Assembly: GCF_017873095.1 (NCBI RefSeq)
Contig: NZ_JAGGJU010000013.1
Coordinates: 124,001 to 188,000, forward strand
DNA from: Heterorhizobium halophytocola
GTDB lineage: Bacteria; Pseudomonadota; Alphaproteobacteria; Rhizobiales; Rhizobiaceae
Length of the DNA: 64,000 nt
Direction: 5' to 3'
Positions 36,469 through 45,935 of the stretch are shown here, piece after piece. How positions within the stretch are numbered: the first letter of the stretch is position 1; the number at the start of each line of letters is the position of its first letter. Under the pieces are notes generated by a model. The model ran no database searches, was not told the DNA's origin, and saw only the letters and a program-made list of their open reading frames with translations. The position numbers and the translations under genes were made by a program.

Positions 36469-37470
36469 CTACAGATCGATAATCAGCTTACCCCTGGCTT
36501 CTCCCGCCTCCAGTTTGCGATGGGCGTCTGCAGTCTGGTCGAGGCCGAAGCGCTGGGGGTCCAGGCGTGGCGTGAGTTTTCCAGCGTCAACCAGTTGTGC
36601 GATCCGTTCGAGGATCTGCCCCTGCAGCGGGCGCGCCATCCCAAACATGATCGGAACAAGGACCAGAACCATGTGAAGGTTGGCACCTTTGAGATAGAGC
36701 GGCGCGAGATTGTGACTTGCCGCGCCAACCACGGTCACGATGTCGCCCGCCGGCTTGATCATCTGGAAAGCCGCATCGAGCGTAGCCCCGCCGACTGTGT
36801 CCAGAATCACGTCGAAGCCACGACCGGCAGCATGGTTCTCGACAATTTCCTGCGGAGTGGTTCCGGCCAGATCGACACATACGCGGGCGCCAGCAGAAAT
36901 CGCAGCTTCACTGCTCTCCTCTGACCGCGTGACAGCAACGACGTCAGCGCCAGCGGCGTTTGCGAGTTGCACTGCCAAATATCCAACGCCACCGGCGCCC
37001 CCGCTGATCAGCACGCGGCTACCTGGCGTGATCGTCACCTTCTCGAATAAGGCCTTCCAAGCCGTCGTTGCCGTGAGCGGCAATGCGGCCGCCGATCGGA
37101 AATCGATATTCGAAGGCATTTTGGCCATGAGGTCTGCATCAAACACTGCAAACTCTGCGAGCGCGCCAGGGACATCGCCTTCAGCGCTACGGAACCCACC
37201 TGCAAAACCAAACACGTCGTCCATCGGCGCAAAACGTGTGACACCCGGTCCAACGGCGTCGACTGTTCCCGCAAAATCCGATCCGAGCACGGCGGGAAAG
37301 GATGTCGGTGTCATCGGCAGCCTTGCCTTGCGCACTTTTGTGTCGATCGGATTGACGCTCGTTGCACGGATGCGCACAAGAACCTGTCCGGCACCCGGGA
37401 TGGGTTTCGGCAAATCGACGAGGCGAAATACGTCTGCGCTTCCTTGCTCGGTTGCGACCACAGCTTTCAT
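36469..37470 (-). CDS. zinc-independent quinone-oxidoreductase-like MDR protein
   Basis: A 333-residue member of the medium-chain dehydrogenase/reductase superfamily. It starts MKAVVATEQGSADVFRLVDL, has the coenzyme loop GGAGGVGYLAVQLANAAG, and lacks the structural zinc Cys cluster, as quinone-oxidoreductase members do. It is a likely NADPH-dependent reductase of enones or quinones. I chose ATG 37470 because AAAGGG lies upstream and homology starts there. It diverges from a LysR gene, with a dyad between them. Confidence 0.88.
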   Translation of the reverse strand: MKAVVATEQGSADVFRLVDLPKPIPGAGQVLVRIRATSVNPIDTKVRKARLPMTPTSFPAVLGSDFAGTVDAVGPGVTRFAPMDDVFGFAGGFRSAEGDVPGALAEFAVFDADLMAKMPSNIDFRSAAALPLTATTAWKALFEKVTITPGSRVLISGGAGGVGYLAVQLANAAGADVVAVTRSEESSEAAISAGARVCVDLAGTTPQEIVENHAAGRGFDVILDTVGGATLDAAFQMIKPAGDIVTVVGAASHNLAPLYLKGANLHMVLVLVPIMFGMARPLQGQILERIAQLVDAGKLTPRLDPQRFGLDQTADAHRKLEAGEARGKLIIDL

Positions 37471-37501
37471 GAGTTTTACCCTTTTTCTTGTCGGTGACCC
37501 C

Positions 37502-37519
37502 ATGATATTCATCTATCAT
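37502..37519. promoter_or_regulatory. dyad ATGATA-N6-TATCAT between divergent genes
   Basis: Perfect 6-bp arms with a 6-base spacer, midway between the MDR gene start (37470) and the LysR TTG start (37557). The position and T/A-rich core fit a LysR operator. Confidence 0.55.
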
Positions 37520-37556
37520 AGAATAACAATGCGAAGGAAAAGCAGGAGACCTATTC

Positions 37557-38498
37557 TTGGCGGGACGTAATCGGCGTTTGCAGCACAAGACTGCGGGGAT
37601 CGAGGAATTCCTGCGTGTCGCCGAAGCCTTGAGCTTCAGTCGGGCCGCGGAATCGCTCGGACAGGCTTCGTCTGCCACCTCCAAATCCGTTGCCAAGCTG
37701 GAAGCCCGGCTTGGGGTAAGGCTCTTTCATCGCACCACGCGCAGCGTGAAATTGACGGAGGAGGGGGCACTGCTTTATGCGCGAGCCAGCCGATGGGCCG
37801 AGGAGCTGGAGGAGATGCAGAGCGTGTTTCTGCAGGATCCGGAAGAACTGGGCGGCGTGATCCGTCTTGAAATGCCAGCATCCCTGGGGCGTGCTCTGGT
37901 CTTGCCGGTTCTAGGCCGATTCCTGTCGGCCCACCCAAAGCTTAAGATTGAGGTCCGTATGAATGACCATCATGTGAACCTTGTTGCGGAAGGGGTGGAC
38001 CTCGCCTTGCGGGTCGGGCAACTTTCAAACGACGATCTTGTCGCTAAGCCGCTCGGAGTTCTTCGACAAGGCACCTATGCATGCCCAAACTGTCTTTCAA
38101 CATTTGGCCGACCAGGGGTACCTAACGATCTGCTGTCGCATCGATTGATCAGCCTCGTGCCGCCGTCGGGCCGTCACAGACCCATGGTCTATTGTATAGA
38201 AGGAAACGACATTGCGATCGATACCCGCGGCGCTGTCGCGACCTTTACCAATGGTGAGGCCATGGTCGACGCCGCGATTGCTGGGATCGGTATTACGCAA
38301 GCGCCGGAGATATACGCTAGGCAGGCCGTGCGCAGCGGCGCGCTGATCCAAGTTTTGACCGGCCAGGATGCGCCCGGCAACCCGGTCCAGCTCGTCTATC
38401 CCTCCCGCCGCCGCTTACCGCGCCGTGTCCGGGCATTGAAGGATTTTATGGTCGATACCCTTCTTGGTGAAAGCGCTTTGTGTCAAGATAGGCATTGA
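37557..38498 (+). CDS. LysR-family regulator
   Basis: A 313-residue LysR regulator. The DNA-binding half reads FLRVAEALSFSRAAESLGQA then SSATSKSVAKLEARLGVRLF. I accept the TTG start at 37557 because AGGAG lies 8 bases upstream and no ATG gives the full helix-turn-helix. It most likely controls the divergent MDR gene and itself; the effector is unknown. Confidence 0.9.
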   Translation: MAGRNRRLQHKTAGIEEFLRVAEALSFSRAAESLGQASSATSKSVAKLEARLGVRLFHRTTRSVKLTEEGALLYARASRWAEELEEMQSVFLQDPEELGGVIRLEMPASLGRALVLPVLGRFLSAHPKLKIEVRMNDHHVNLVAEGVDLALRVGQLSNDDLVAKPLGVLRQGTYACPNCLSTFGRPGVPNDLLSHRLISLVPPSGRHRPMVYCIEGNDIAIDTRGAVATFTNGEAMVDAAIAGIGITQAPEIYARQAVRSGALIQVLTGQDAPGNPVQLVYPSRRRLPRRVRALKDFMVDTLLGESALCQDRH

Positions 38499-38822
38499 TC
38501 ACAATGCCGGCGAGCAATCGGATTGTGGTCGAGCATCAGGTTGCCAAAGGTGCAGCAACGAAAGCAGACCCCTTCAGAAATTCCTGCAATTGCATCCATG
38601 CGGAATTGGCTCAGCACACAATGTCCATCAAGCATCGGAGAGTCTTTTCCCGTCGCAAGCGACGGCAGATCTCGCCTGCATGGGCCGCCTCTGGGCATCG
38701 GTCAATCAGGCGAGGTAAGCGGCATTGATTTCCAGTTGCGAGCCTAAAGTCTGCGGCGCGGCGCAGAGCGAGCACCGCAGCCTTGCGACTTCCTGCCAGT
38801 CGTTGAGGATGTCATTGCTCGA
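38499..38822. other. intergenic stretch without a supported gene
   Basis: Short ORFs on both strands (38495-38728 plus, 38483-38698 minus) overlap and show no family similarity. Nothing else is seen. Confidence 0.5.
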
Positions 38823-39210
38823 ATGAATAGCAAAGTGGCTTTGCCGGTCGGCGGCGCGAAGGGTATTGGTCTGGCGATTGCAAAGCGCCTTTCAGCCGGA
38901 GGGGCGCATGTCTTCCTCACCAGTCGTGGAGGTGAAGATGCTGAAAAGGCGTCCAAGGGTATCGGCAATGGCGCCGTCGGTATTGTCGCGCTTGTGCTCA
39001 ATGCGGGTATTTCCGAGTCTTCAGAGATCGCGGATATGACAGCTGAGTACTTCGACCGCCACTTTGACGTCAACGTCCGAGGGATGGTGTTTGGTCTCCA
39101 AGCAGCGCTCCCCGCAATGACAGAGGGCGGCTCGGTTGTCCTCGTTAGGTCCATTGCCGGAAGCACAGGCTATTCGGCTCATGCGACCTACTGTGCAGGC
39201 AAAACTGTAC
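38823..39210 (+). pseudogene. degenerate SDR gene
   Basis: The frame keeps the Rossmann start VGGAKGIGLAIAKRLSAGGA, the NAG loop LVLNAGISESSEIADMT and TYCAGK of the active site. About 30 residues between GNGAVGIVA and LVLNAG are missing (strands 3-4), and the sequence after the catalytic Lys runs into unrelated sequence antisense to the next SDR gene, so roughly the last 100 residues are lost. It is a remnant with an internal and a 3' deletion. Confidence 0.65.
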
Positions 39211-39253
39211 CTGATCTCAAGTCGGCCGGGTACAGCAACTGCCCTGCCACGGC

Positions 39254-40036
39254 TCAGAACTGCCAGTTAATCAGCGTTTCGCCGCCGGAGACCTCAAGCA
39301 CGGTACCGGTGACGAAGGGATTGGTCATCAAAAACACGGCCGCGTGACCTACGTCGGACGGATATCCGATCCTACGTGCAGGAAAATTGGCGCGTACCTT
39401 CTCACGGACATCTGCCGCATCTGTGGGAGATAAAAAGTTCCACAGGTCGGTGTCGATGAATCCGGGTCGAATTGCATTCACCCTTATGGGTCCGAGTTCG
39501 AGTGCCAGCGAGCGTGCCAGTGCCTCCACGGCCGCAAAAGTCGAGGTGACAGCTGTCATGCCGATCTTGGAACGCGCGGCGATCCCTCCGGTCAGAAAGG
39601 TGATAGACCCACCGGAGGAAAGGTTTGGGGCTGCATAGCGCGCGCATGCCCAGGAGCCAAGAAACTTGCTATTTGCATAGCTGCGTACACCTCGCATGTC
39701 TTCGTCCATGAATGCACCCCAGCTGCCATCGGTCGGACCCGCGGCGACAAGCAAATGATCCAGACTGCCGATCTCGTTGAAGGCGGCGCGAACGGCTTCC
39801 TCATTACTGATATCGAGCACCATCTGCCCGAAAGGTGCTAGCTCCGGATGCTCTGTTGCAGGGGCCGAGCGCCGGCTGGCGACCGTTACCCTCGCTCCTG
39901 CCGCGTGAGCAGCCAAGGCCATGCCTAGCCCTATCCCTGTCTTTCCGCCGACAACGACTACGCGTTGTCCGGTGAGATCATAGGAAGGTGAATGTGGACG
40001 CTTCAGTTCTTCGTTCTGTGATTTTGTCATGGTCAA
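39254..40036 (-). CDS. short-chain dehydrogenase/reductase
   Basis: A 260-residue SDR. The Rossmann loop is VVGGKTGIGLGMAL, an AGP sequence stands where NNAG is expected (LLVAAGPTDGS) and the catalytic Tyr-x-x-x-Lys is replaced: the region reads GMTAVTSTFAAVEALARSLA, without a clear YxxxK. The C-terminus TGTVLEVSGGETLI is conserved. The odd active site marks it as an atypical, perhaps non-catalytic or divergent SDR of the YkvO-like group. It is 27 bp downstream of the next SDR gene on the same strand. Confidence 0.85.
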   Translation of the reverse strand: MTMTKSQNEELKRPHSPSYDLTGQRVVVVGGKTGIGLGMALAAHAAGARVTVASRRSAPATEHPELAPFGQMVLDISNEEAVRAAFNEIGSLDHLLVAAGPTDGSWGAFMDEDMRGVRSYANSKFLGSWACARYAAPNLSSGGSITFLTGGIAARSKIGMTAVTSTFAAVEALARSLALELGPIRVNAIRPGFIDTDLWNFLSPTDAADVREKVRANFPARRIGYPSDVGHAAVFLMTNPFVTGTVLEVSGGETLINWQF

Positions 40037-40063
40037 TTTCCTAACAGCGTGGTCGTGAACGGA

Positions 40064-40858
40064 TCAGGCGATCTGCCTGAGCACGCCGCCGTCAACGCGC
40101 ATCGCGGCCCCGGTCGTGCCGGAGGCCTGCTGCGAGCACAGGTAAATCACCATGTTGGCCACTTCTTCCGGCGTTGTGAACCGTTGCAGCAGCGAGGTTG
40201 GCCGCATGGTCTTTACGAAGTTCAGCTCTGCCTGCTCTTGCGTAATGCCTTCGGCGGCGGCTGTTGCTTTCATCCAGGTCGACATGATTTCTGAACTCGT
40301 AGGGCCAGGAAGCACCGAGTTGACCGTTACGCCGGTCCCGGCAACTGTTTCGGCTAGCCCTCGCGAAATCGCCAGCTGCGCTGTCTTTGTCATACCGTAG
40401 TCGATCATGTCTTTCGGGATTGCGAGTGCGGGTTCGCTGCTAATGAATACGACCCGCCCCCAGCCGCGCTCCGTCATCTCAGGCAGATAATAACGCGCTG
40501 AACGGACACCGCTCATGACGTTAAGCTGAAACAGATTCAGCCAGTCTTCGTCGGCGAGATCGTAAAACGGCTTGGGGTTGGCTGTGCCAGCATTGTTGAC
40601 CAGGATATCCGCCCTAGGGGCTCGGGACGCAAGAACTGCGCTGCCTTCCTTCGTTGCCACATCCGCAACAATGCCGTTGATCTCGACGTTCGGGAAGAGT
40701 GCCTGGACCTCAGCCACCGCTGTGGTGACCCGGCTTTCGCTACGGCCGTTGATAACGACTGAGGCACCCGCGCGTGCCAAACCCTCTACGATTGCCCGAC
40801 CAATGCCGGCGGTCGATCCGGTAACAACCGCTTTGCGGCCCGCAAGTGAAATGTTCAT
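40064..40858 (-). CDS. short-chain dehydrogenase/reductase
   Basis: A 264-residue SDR with a complete set: TGSTAGIG, NNAGTANP, Ser in FISSEPAL, Tyr and Lys in IDYGMTKTAQLAI (Y-x-x-x-K) and the C-terminal GTTGAAMRVDGG. The leading gene of a two-SDR set whose transcript runs from the LysR gene side. Substrate unknown. Confidence 0.92.
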   Translation of the reverse strand: MNISLAGRKAVVTGSTAGIGRAIVEGLARAGASVVINGRSESRVTTAVAEVQALFPNVEINGIVADVATKEGSAVLASRAPRADILVNNAGTANPKPFYDLADEDWLNLFQLNVMSGVRSARYYLPEMTERGWGRVVFISSEPALAIPKDMIDYGMTKTAQLAISRGLAETVAGTGVTVNSVLPGPTSSEIMSTWMKATAAAEGITQEQAELNFVKTMRPTSLLQRFTTPEEVANMVIYLCSQQASGTTGAAMRVDGGVLRQIA

Positions 40859-41009
40859 GATCGGTCTTTCTGATTGCGACGATCATTTTCCATAGCGCAT
40901 GACGGAAAGAGCGATAATAAATGATATCAGCATGGTATTCATACCCAGGCGGAATAAATGACTACCACCCCGTGAAAGCATTCATCGGGGTCAACCAGGA
41001 TTCGATCAG

Positions 41010-41900
41010 TTAGAACTGCCCTTCTAGCGCCATGGCCAAAAAGTCCGTCACGCGGCGGACCCGGGCGGAAACCAACCGACGTTTGGGCCAGACGAAGCTG
41101 ATGTCTCTTGTGGCCTGGACATAGTCGTCCAGGATTGTCACCACGTCAGGATGCGAAAGCTCTTGGACAAGCGACGCTTTTGTGAACATGCCAATTCCGA
41201 CGCCGGCAAGCACACCCGCACGGATCGTCTCCATGCTGTTGGAGGAGAGGTTACCGCGCACAGCAACGCTGAAATGACCTTGTGGGCCGACGAATGGCCA
41301 ATTCGCCACCTCCTCGAAGCCGCCGTAAACGAGGCAATTGTGACGTGTGAGCTCGGCGGGCTCTGAGGGGACCCCATGCTTTTCGAAGTATTGACGTGCG
41401 CCGACACATACGAGGGAGCTTCTTGCCACGCGCTTGACGATGGCATCAGGCTCCCCGACAGCTCCCACTCTTATTACCAGATCGACCCGATCCTCGACCA
41501 TGTCCCGACGGAGATCTGATAAAATCAGATCCACTCGGAGCTTCGGATATTCGGCTAGCATATTAGGAATGACGGGCAGGATATGAAGACGACCGAACGT
41601 TGTAGGTACCGCGATGCGGATCGATCCCGACATGTCTGCGCGGCTGCCCATCGCTTCTCGATTGGCGTCGTCAATCTCCTCGATCAGAGGTCTCATGCGA
41701 TCATAATATCTGCGGCCCTGGTCCGTCATGGTGACGTTTCGGGTGCTGCGATTGAAAAGCGCGACGCCGAGCCGCTCTTCAAGCGTACCGATCGCCTTGC
41801 TCACCGCCGGCTGTGATGTGCCGGTTCTCCGGGCGGCGGCCGTAAAACCGCCCGTTTCAACGACAGCAAGAAACACCTCAAGCTCGGAAAGCCGATCCAT
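41010..41900 (-). CDS. LysR-family regulator upstream of the SDR pair
   Basis: A 296-residue LysR regulator: LSELEVFLAVVETGGFTAAA then RRTGTSQPAVSKAIGTLEERL in the helix-turn-helix and an effector domain ending LVSARVRRVTDFLAMALE. It lies on the same strand as the two SDR genes, 151 bp upstream of them, not in the divergent layout seen elsewhere in this window. Confidence 0.93.
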   Translation of the reverse strand: MDRLSELEVFLAVVETGGFTAAARRTGTSQPAVSKAIGTLEERLGVALFNRSTRNVTMTDQGRRYYDRMRPLIEEIDDANREAMGSRADMSGSIRIAVPTTFGRLHILPVIPNMLAEYPKLRVDLILSDLRRDMVEDRVDLVIRVGAVGEPDAIVKRVARSSLVCVGARQYFEKHGVPSEPAELTRHNCLVYGGFEEVANWPFVGPQGHFSVAVRGNLSSNSMETIRAGVLAGVGIGMFTKASLVQELSHPDVVTILDDYVQATRDISFVWPKRRLVSARVRRVTDFLAMALEGQF

Positions 41901-42235
41901 GTTAGTCCTTCACGATATCGGGGCTCGGTGGACCTCCTACTACGCCAGCACCTCGTTTTAAACACATGTCAGTCTTCGGTGTTAGCGCGTCGTCGCCTTA
42001 ACCCGCTTGCTGAGCTTGATATACAGCTCCACCGCGCAAATTCGGTCTGCATGGGAGCACAGGAACTCCTTCTTGGCGATACAAGTCTTCGTCCGCCCCC
42101 CAACCGTTACATTTCAAGGAGCAGCGTGTTCCCACGAAATGCCAAACGGGTGGCGCGGCGAGCGATGAGTCTGTCGAAATAGACCAGATTGGCTGGATCC
42201 GGTCGCAATGCTCCTGAGCCATCGAAATGTTGGTA
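41901..42235. other. intergenic stretch without a supported gene
   Basis: Upstream of the LysR gene. No convincing ORF, repeat or terminator is seen. Confidence 0.5.
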
Positions 42236-42731
42236 TCATTGGGCAGGTTGATCGAATACGCGGGCGTAGAGCGCCTCGATCTGTTCAACCTCCGTATCGT
42301 TGAGTGCAGCAAACTCCCGTGCGCGCGCGCTGCGACAGTCGACCCCTATTTTGCTCGAGAAACCTGTGCAGCAATTCGGCTTGGGCCATAGGCATGTCGA
42401 CGACCTCCTGAACACCAGCCGCGAAAAGATCAAAGGCTTGGAGGAACCAGACTTCCTGCGGCAGATCATGATCCACGGTCTGTTCTACGCAGTCGTATAG
42501 GAAGGCGGCATGCTCAGTCAAAGCTCGCCCGGCCCGTTGCGCAGGACAAAACGAGCGCACAGAGCAATTGGACGCCGCGGACCTGAACGATCCCTTCTTC
42601 AAGCCCACCAGTGACCTGTGAGAACCAGGTTGCCGCAATGGCTTCTGTCCCCTACCAGTCCGCAGAAGTGTGCGACAGTGCGACACCCAGTATTCAAGGT
42701 TGGCACCGGACGCCGCCTTCGTGCGGGCCAT
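42236..42731 (-). pseudogene. frameshifted C-terminal remnant of a Fic-family protein
   Basis: One frame reads FLYDCVEQTVDHDLPQEVWF then LQAFDLFAAGVQEVVDMP and LLHRFLEQNRGRLSQRAR; a second frame continues AREFAALNDTEVEQIEALYA. Joined across a slip near the CG-repeat at about 42320, they give the C-terminal helices typical of one class of Fic (filamentation) proteins (D-M-P, L-x-R-F-L-x-Q-N-x-G-x-L-S-x-R-A-R, E-F-A-A-L). The catalytic Fic motif is not present. The family call rests on memory of such C-termini. Confidence 0.5.
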
Positions 42732-43400
42732 CTACTCATCCGCGGATTGGCTGATCATTGACGAGGTGAAGACGTTATGCGCGATCAGTTTCTTATCCGC
42801 AGCGTTACGCAGGGTGGTAAGCTGACGGCGGTCTTTGCCTGGACGATGATCACGGGCCATTGCGAGATCCGGGCGGTGAATCCATCGGCGGCATTTTCAT
42901 AGCCGAGAAAGGAGATGGCCACCCGAGGCGACAGCACCGGTCGGTCCCGCAACTGCATGCGTGTTCATAAGTCTCGGCAGCGTAACGGTGCGGTTATCCT
43001 AAGGCTGGCGAACCTCGGCTCACTCTGCAGAAGCCATGGGAAGTCGTGATGAGACATTTACCGCGAAAAAATTGACGAGCGGGGTAGCTGCCCTCAGTGG
43101 CATCTCAAAGGACAACTGCAGCTTCAAAAATGGAAATGGCCGCGCAGCCACGGGGGGATGGCTGCGCAGACCACTAACTTGGCGTCGATATGTCAACGTC
43201 AAACAGCAAAATAACACCGTCTTATGCGCGTGTAACCTAGCAGACCTTAGGGTCTCTGGAGAAAAGCGAACGGCTTCTCCGCGCCACGTTTCCAGCGGGC
43301 TTTTCGTTGCGCATTGCCGATGGTAGGCTCCGGCGCAATACTAAAGTGAGAGGTGCGCGCGGCCATTTCGGTCACTTACCGTGCGCTTGGGGGTAGTTTA
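42732..43400. other. gene-poor stretch with one possible short ORF
   Basis: The minus-strand frame 42785-42958 gives 57 residues beginning MQLRDRPVLSPRVAISFLGY and looks protein-like, but it has no ribosome binding site, an in-frame stop just upstream and no recognisable family. It may be a remnant of a gene that preceded the Fic remnant. The rest is featureless. Confidence 0.3.
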
Positions 43401-43601
43401 TTGATCGAAAAGCATGTTGCTGAGATTGCCCATCTTACACCGGAGGATCTGAAGATCCTGCAAGCTGTATTCGATAAGATTTGCCAACGGCGCGGAATTT
43501 CGAAAAATGGCTTTGTAGCAAAACGTGAGGCCCGTATTCTAATCGAGATTTACAGAGCCGGCATAAGATCCGAAGTCCAGCTGATCGAGATGCTTGGATA
43601 G
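43401..43601 (+). CDS. small conserved-type hypothetical protein
   Basis: A 66-residue helical protein (LIEKHVAEIAHLTPEDLKIL then QAVFDKICQRRGISKNGFVA). Similar short rhizobial proteins with the pattern LTPEDL-x-I-L-x-x-VFDKIC are known from memory, but no role is assigned. I take the TTG at 43401; upstream codons to 43353 show no family-like residues. Ribosome binding site weak (GGGGG 7 bases away). Confidence 0.6.
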   Translation: MIEKHVAEIAHLTPEDLKILQAVFDKICQRRGISKNGFVAKREARILIEIYRAGIRSEVQLIEMLG

Positions 43602-44037
43602 ATCGGTAGGATGGTAGGCAGCGGCGAGGACGCCGTCTTGCAAACGATGCGATGCGGCAAACGCCATACAGCTCTCCGAGTGCGAAGCATTAAGAAGCTT
43701 TAAAAAGAAGGCCAAATAAGGGTTGCGGTGAAGACTATTAGCCTCTCTCGAATTGCGAAAAGCTTTCACGTATACGAGCCTGCAGCCCCATGTGGCTTTC
43801 GATATCACCGCCGTGACCGGTGTGAAAATCATCCATGCGATTGCCTTTGGCGATTGCGATCCTGATTTCCTCTCCGCGTGATATTCGCTGTCTCTTACCT
43901 GTCGAAACAATCGAAGCATTGCTGAAGGCTCGCGATCGTGATGAGCTCTTCTCAAATTATTGCAGTCTTACGCTACCCTCATGTCAAGGGACTCGGACGC
44001 GGCCTGACCATGGCTTGCTCTTTCCCGTGCAGGCCTC
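43602..44037. other. intergenic stretch without a supported gene
   Basis: Between the small ORF and the histidine kinase. Overlapping ORFs on both strands, none protein-like. Nothing else is seen. Confidence 0.5.
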
Positions 44038-45579
44038 TCAGGCGATCGGCCAGCTCGCCCGAAATACCATTCCGTTGTCGCGCTCGAGATGCAGTTCGCC
44101 ACCAAGCTGGGCGATGAAGCCCGCAATCAGCTTGCTTCCCATGCCCTGCGGCGCCTGCAGCGGATCATAGCCCGGCCCATTATCTCGGATCAACAGATTG
44201 CCTTTCAGGCCCTCTTGCGACAGACGCACCTTGAGCTTGCCATTGTCGGCTCCGTTGAATGCATATTTGAAGGCGTTGGACACAACTTCATTGATCAGCA
44301 TGCCGAGGGGAAGGGCATGGTCCCTGGCGACGGCGACGGCGTCCAGCTCAAGATCCAGTGCGACATTCTTATCGAATGACGATGCGATATCCGTGACGAG
44401 CTTGTTGACGTAGGGCGCAATCTCGATGGTCTCGAACTGATCGGTCTGATAGATCTGCTCGTGGATCGACACCATCGCGGCAATCCGGCGACTTACATCC
44501 GATTTCGCCTCCGGCGATAGCGGCTGCAGGCGAACTAGCGCCTGAACCGTCTGCAGGTTGTTTTTGACCCGATGATGGATTTCTCGGAACAGGAACGTGT
44601 TCCGTTCCAACGCCCGTTCAAGTTCATTGTTGCGGATCGCAAACCCGTGCAAAAGGCGGACGATCCAAGCGGTCGCCAGACTGAGCACGCAGGCAAATGG
44701 GATGACGATAAGCAGTTGCGACTTCAGGTTCTGCCAGAACTGGTCGAGCACCTCGGCACGATCTATCGCGGCCAGGGCGACCACCGGCCAGCCATCGATT
44801 TTCTGAAACGCGACGATGCGCGATATGCCGTCGATCGGCGACACCGGGCTATGATAGATCCCGCTTTGATGATCCTTCAGCATTGCAAACCATGCGGTCT
44901 GGCCAAGATCCACTTCCGCGTCGGGCTCCGGATGCCGTGCTATCAGCCATCCGTCGTCTCGGATGATGGACACGGTCGAGTTGGCCCCGAGCCCCATGGT
45001 CCGCCAAAATCGATCGACGAAGGCATTTGAGATGGTGATCGCCGCCACGCCCTGGAATTGTCCGTCACGCATGACGCGCCGTGCAATGGTGAACGCCGAG
45101 GCGTTTATCTGATTGTCCCTGGTCAGCCGACCGATCGCCAGATCCTGACCGCCCGCCAGTTTGGCGAAATAACCGCGTGTCTCGATGTTGATGGAGCGGG
45201 CGTCGCCCACGCTGGAAAAACGCAGATGCCCGGCGGCGTCGAAAACGGCGTAGTTGAAACCGATAGGAAGGTCGCCGACCGCTTTTTCGAGGTCGAGGAT
45301 TTTGCCGGCCGTGCGGATGCCGTTAAGGCTCAAGGCGGCATCGATCCGCTGCAGCGCCTGATTGCTGGCCTCCATCATCCACTGGGCATTGGCAGCCACT
45401 GTCTGGGCCGATGCGGCCGCGCGGACTTCCCCGTTTCTCAGCGCCGTTCGATAGCTCTGCATCAGCAACATGCCGCCGAAGACCAGCATCAAGCCTATAA
45501 AGGCAAGGCTTAGCCAGATCGGCAGTGCCGACAGTCCCCTTGCGTCATTCGCTCTGCCCTGTCTCTTCAGGATAGCCAT
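44038..45579 (-). CDS. Cache-domain sensor histidine kinase (HisKA_2/HWE type)
   Basis: A 513-residue kinase. An N-terminal membrane segment (about 20-45) precedes a periplasmic double-Cache domain (about 50-285), a second segment (about 290-310), and a HisKA_2 domain with EIHHRVKNNLQTVQALVRLQ and an HATPase domain (LGMLINEVVSNAFKYAF, RDNGPGYDP). HisKA_2 kinases are common in rhizobia and often signal to PhyR or single-domain receivers. I chose ATG 45579; further upstream starts add a non-homologous leader. No receiver gene is adjacent, so it is an orphan. Confidence 0.9.
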   Translation of the reverse strand: MAILKRQGRANDARGLSALPIWLSLAFIGLMLVFGGMLLMQSYRTALRNGEVRAAASAQTVAANAQWMMEASNQALQRIDAALSLNGIRTAGKILDLEKAVGDLPIGFNYAVFDAAGHLRFSSVGDARSINIETRGYFAKLAGGQDLAIGRLTRDNQINASAFTIARRVMRDGQFQGVAAITISNAFVDRFWRTMGLGANSTVSIIRDDGWLIARHPEPDAEVDLGQTAWFAMLKDHQSGIYHSPVSPIDGISRIVAFQKIDGWPVVALAAIDRAEVLDQFWQNLKSQLLIVIPFACVLSLATAWIVRLLHGFAIRNNELERALERNTFLFREIHHRVKNNLQTVQALVRLQPLSPEAKSDVSRRIAAMVSIHEQIYQTDQFETIEIAPYVNKLVTDIASSFDKNVALDLELDAVAVARDHALPLGMLINEVVSNAFKYAFNGADNGKLKVRLSQEGLKGNLLIRDNGPGYDPLQAPQGMGSKLIAGFIAQLGGELHLERDNGMVFRASWPIA

Positions 45580-45935
45580 CGCATCTTCTTGCCCCTTCAC
45601 ACTCACCTTGACTGGATGAACCCGCAATGATGCAGGTACCGAAAGGCGATGCCATGGCTTCTCCTGCCACAGCCGCTCGATGACGGCAATGTTACGGCGT
45701 TCCTCCAGCGGTTTTTGGGGACCGCAGTGGGAGGGTGTCCAGAATCTCTGCACCAAACGTCCCACTGCGCACATCGCGGTGTGGCTACAGCCGATGCGCG
45801 GGAATTTCAATGCGCTGCCAAGAGCCCCGGGCGGGGATCACGGCCAGGCCTATGCGTTGATATATCCAGAGAGCTTTGAAGCAAGTCCGCGGAAGAATGC
45901 CATGAGGAACGACGCAACAAGCTAATCTAATTCCC
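45580..45935. other. intergenic stretch without a supported gene
   Basis: Between the histidine kinase and the SDR gene. The leader of the kinase ORF extends into it but encodes no recognisable residues. Nothing else is seen. Confidence 0.5.

Noticed and set aside
39547-39558. TGACAGCTGTCA inside an SDR gene, like the palindrome at 2422-2989
   Set aside because: Only 12 bp, inside coding sequence at 39254-40036 and without the flanking C/G; likely chance codon use.
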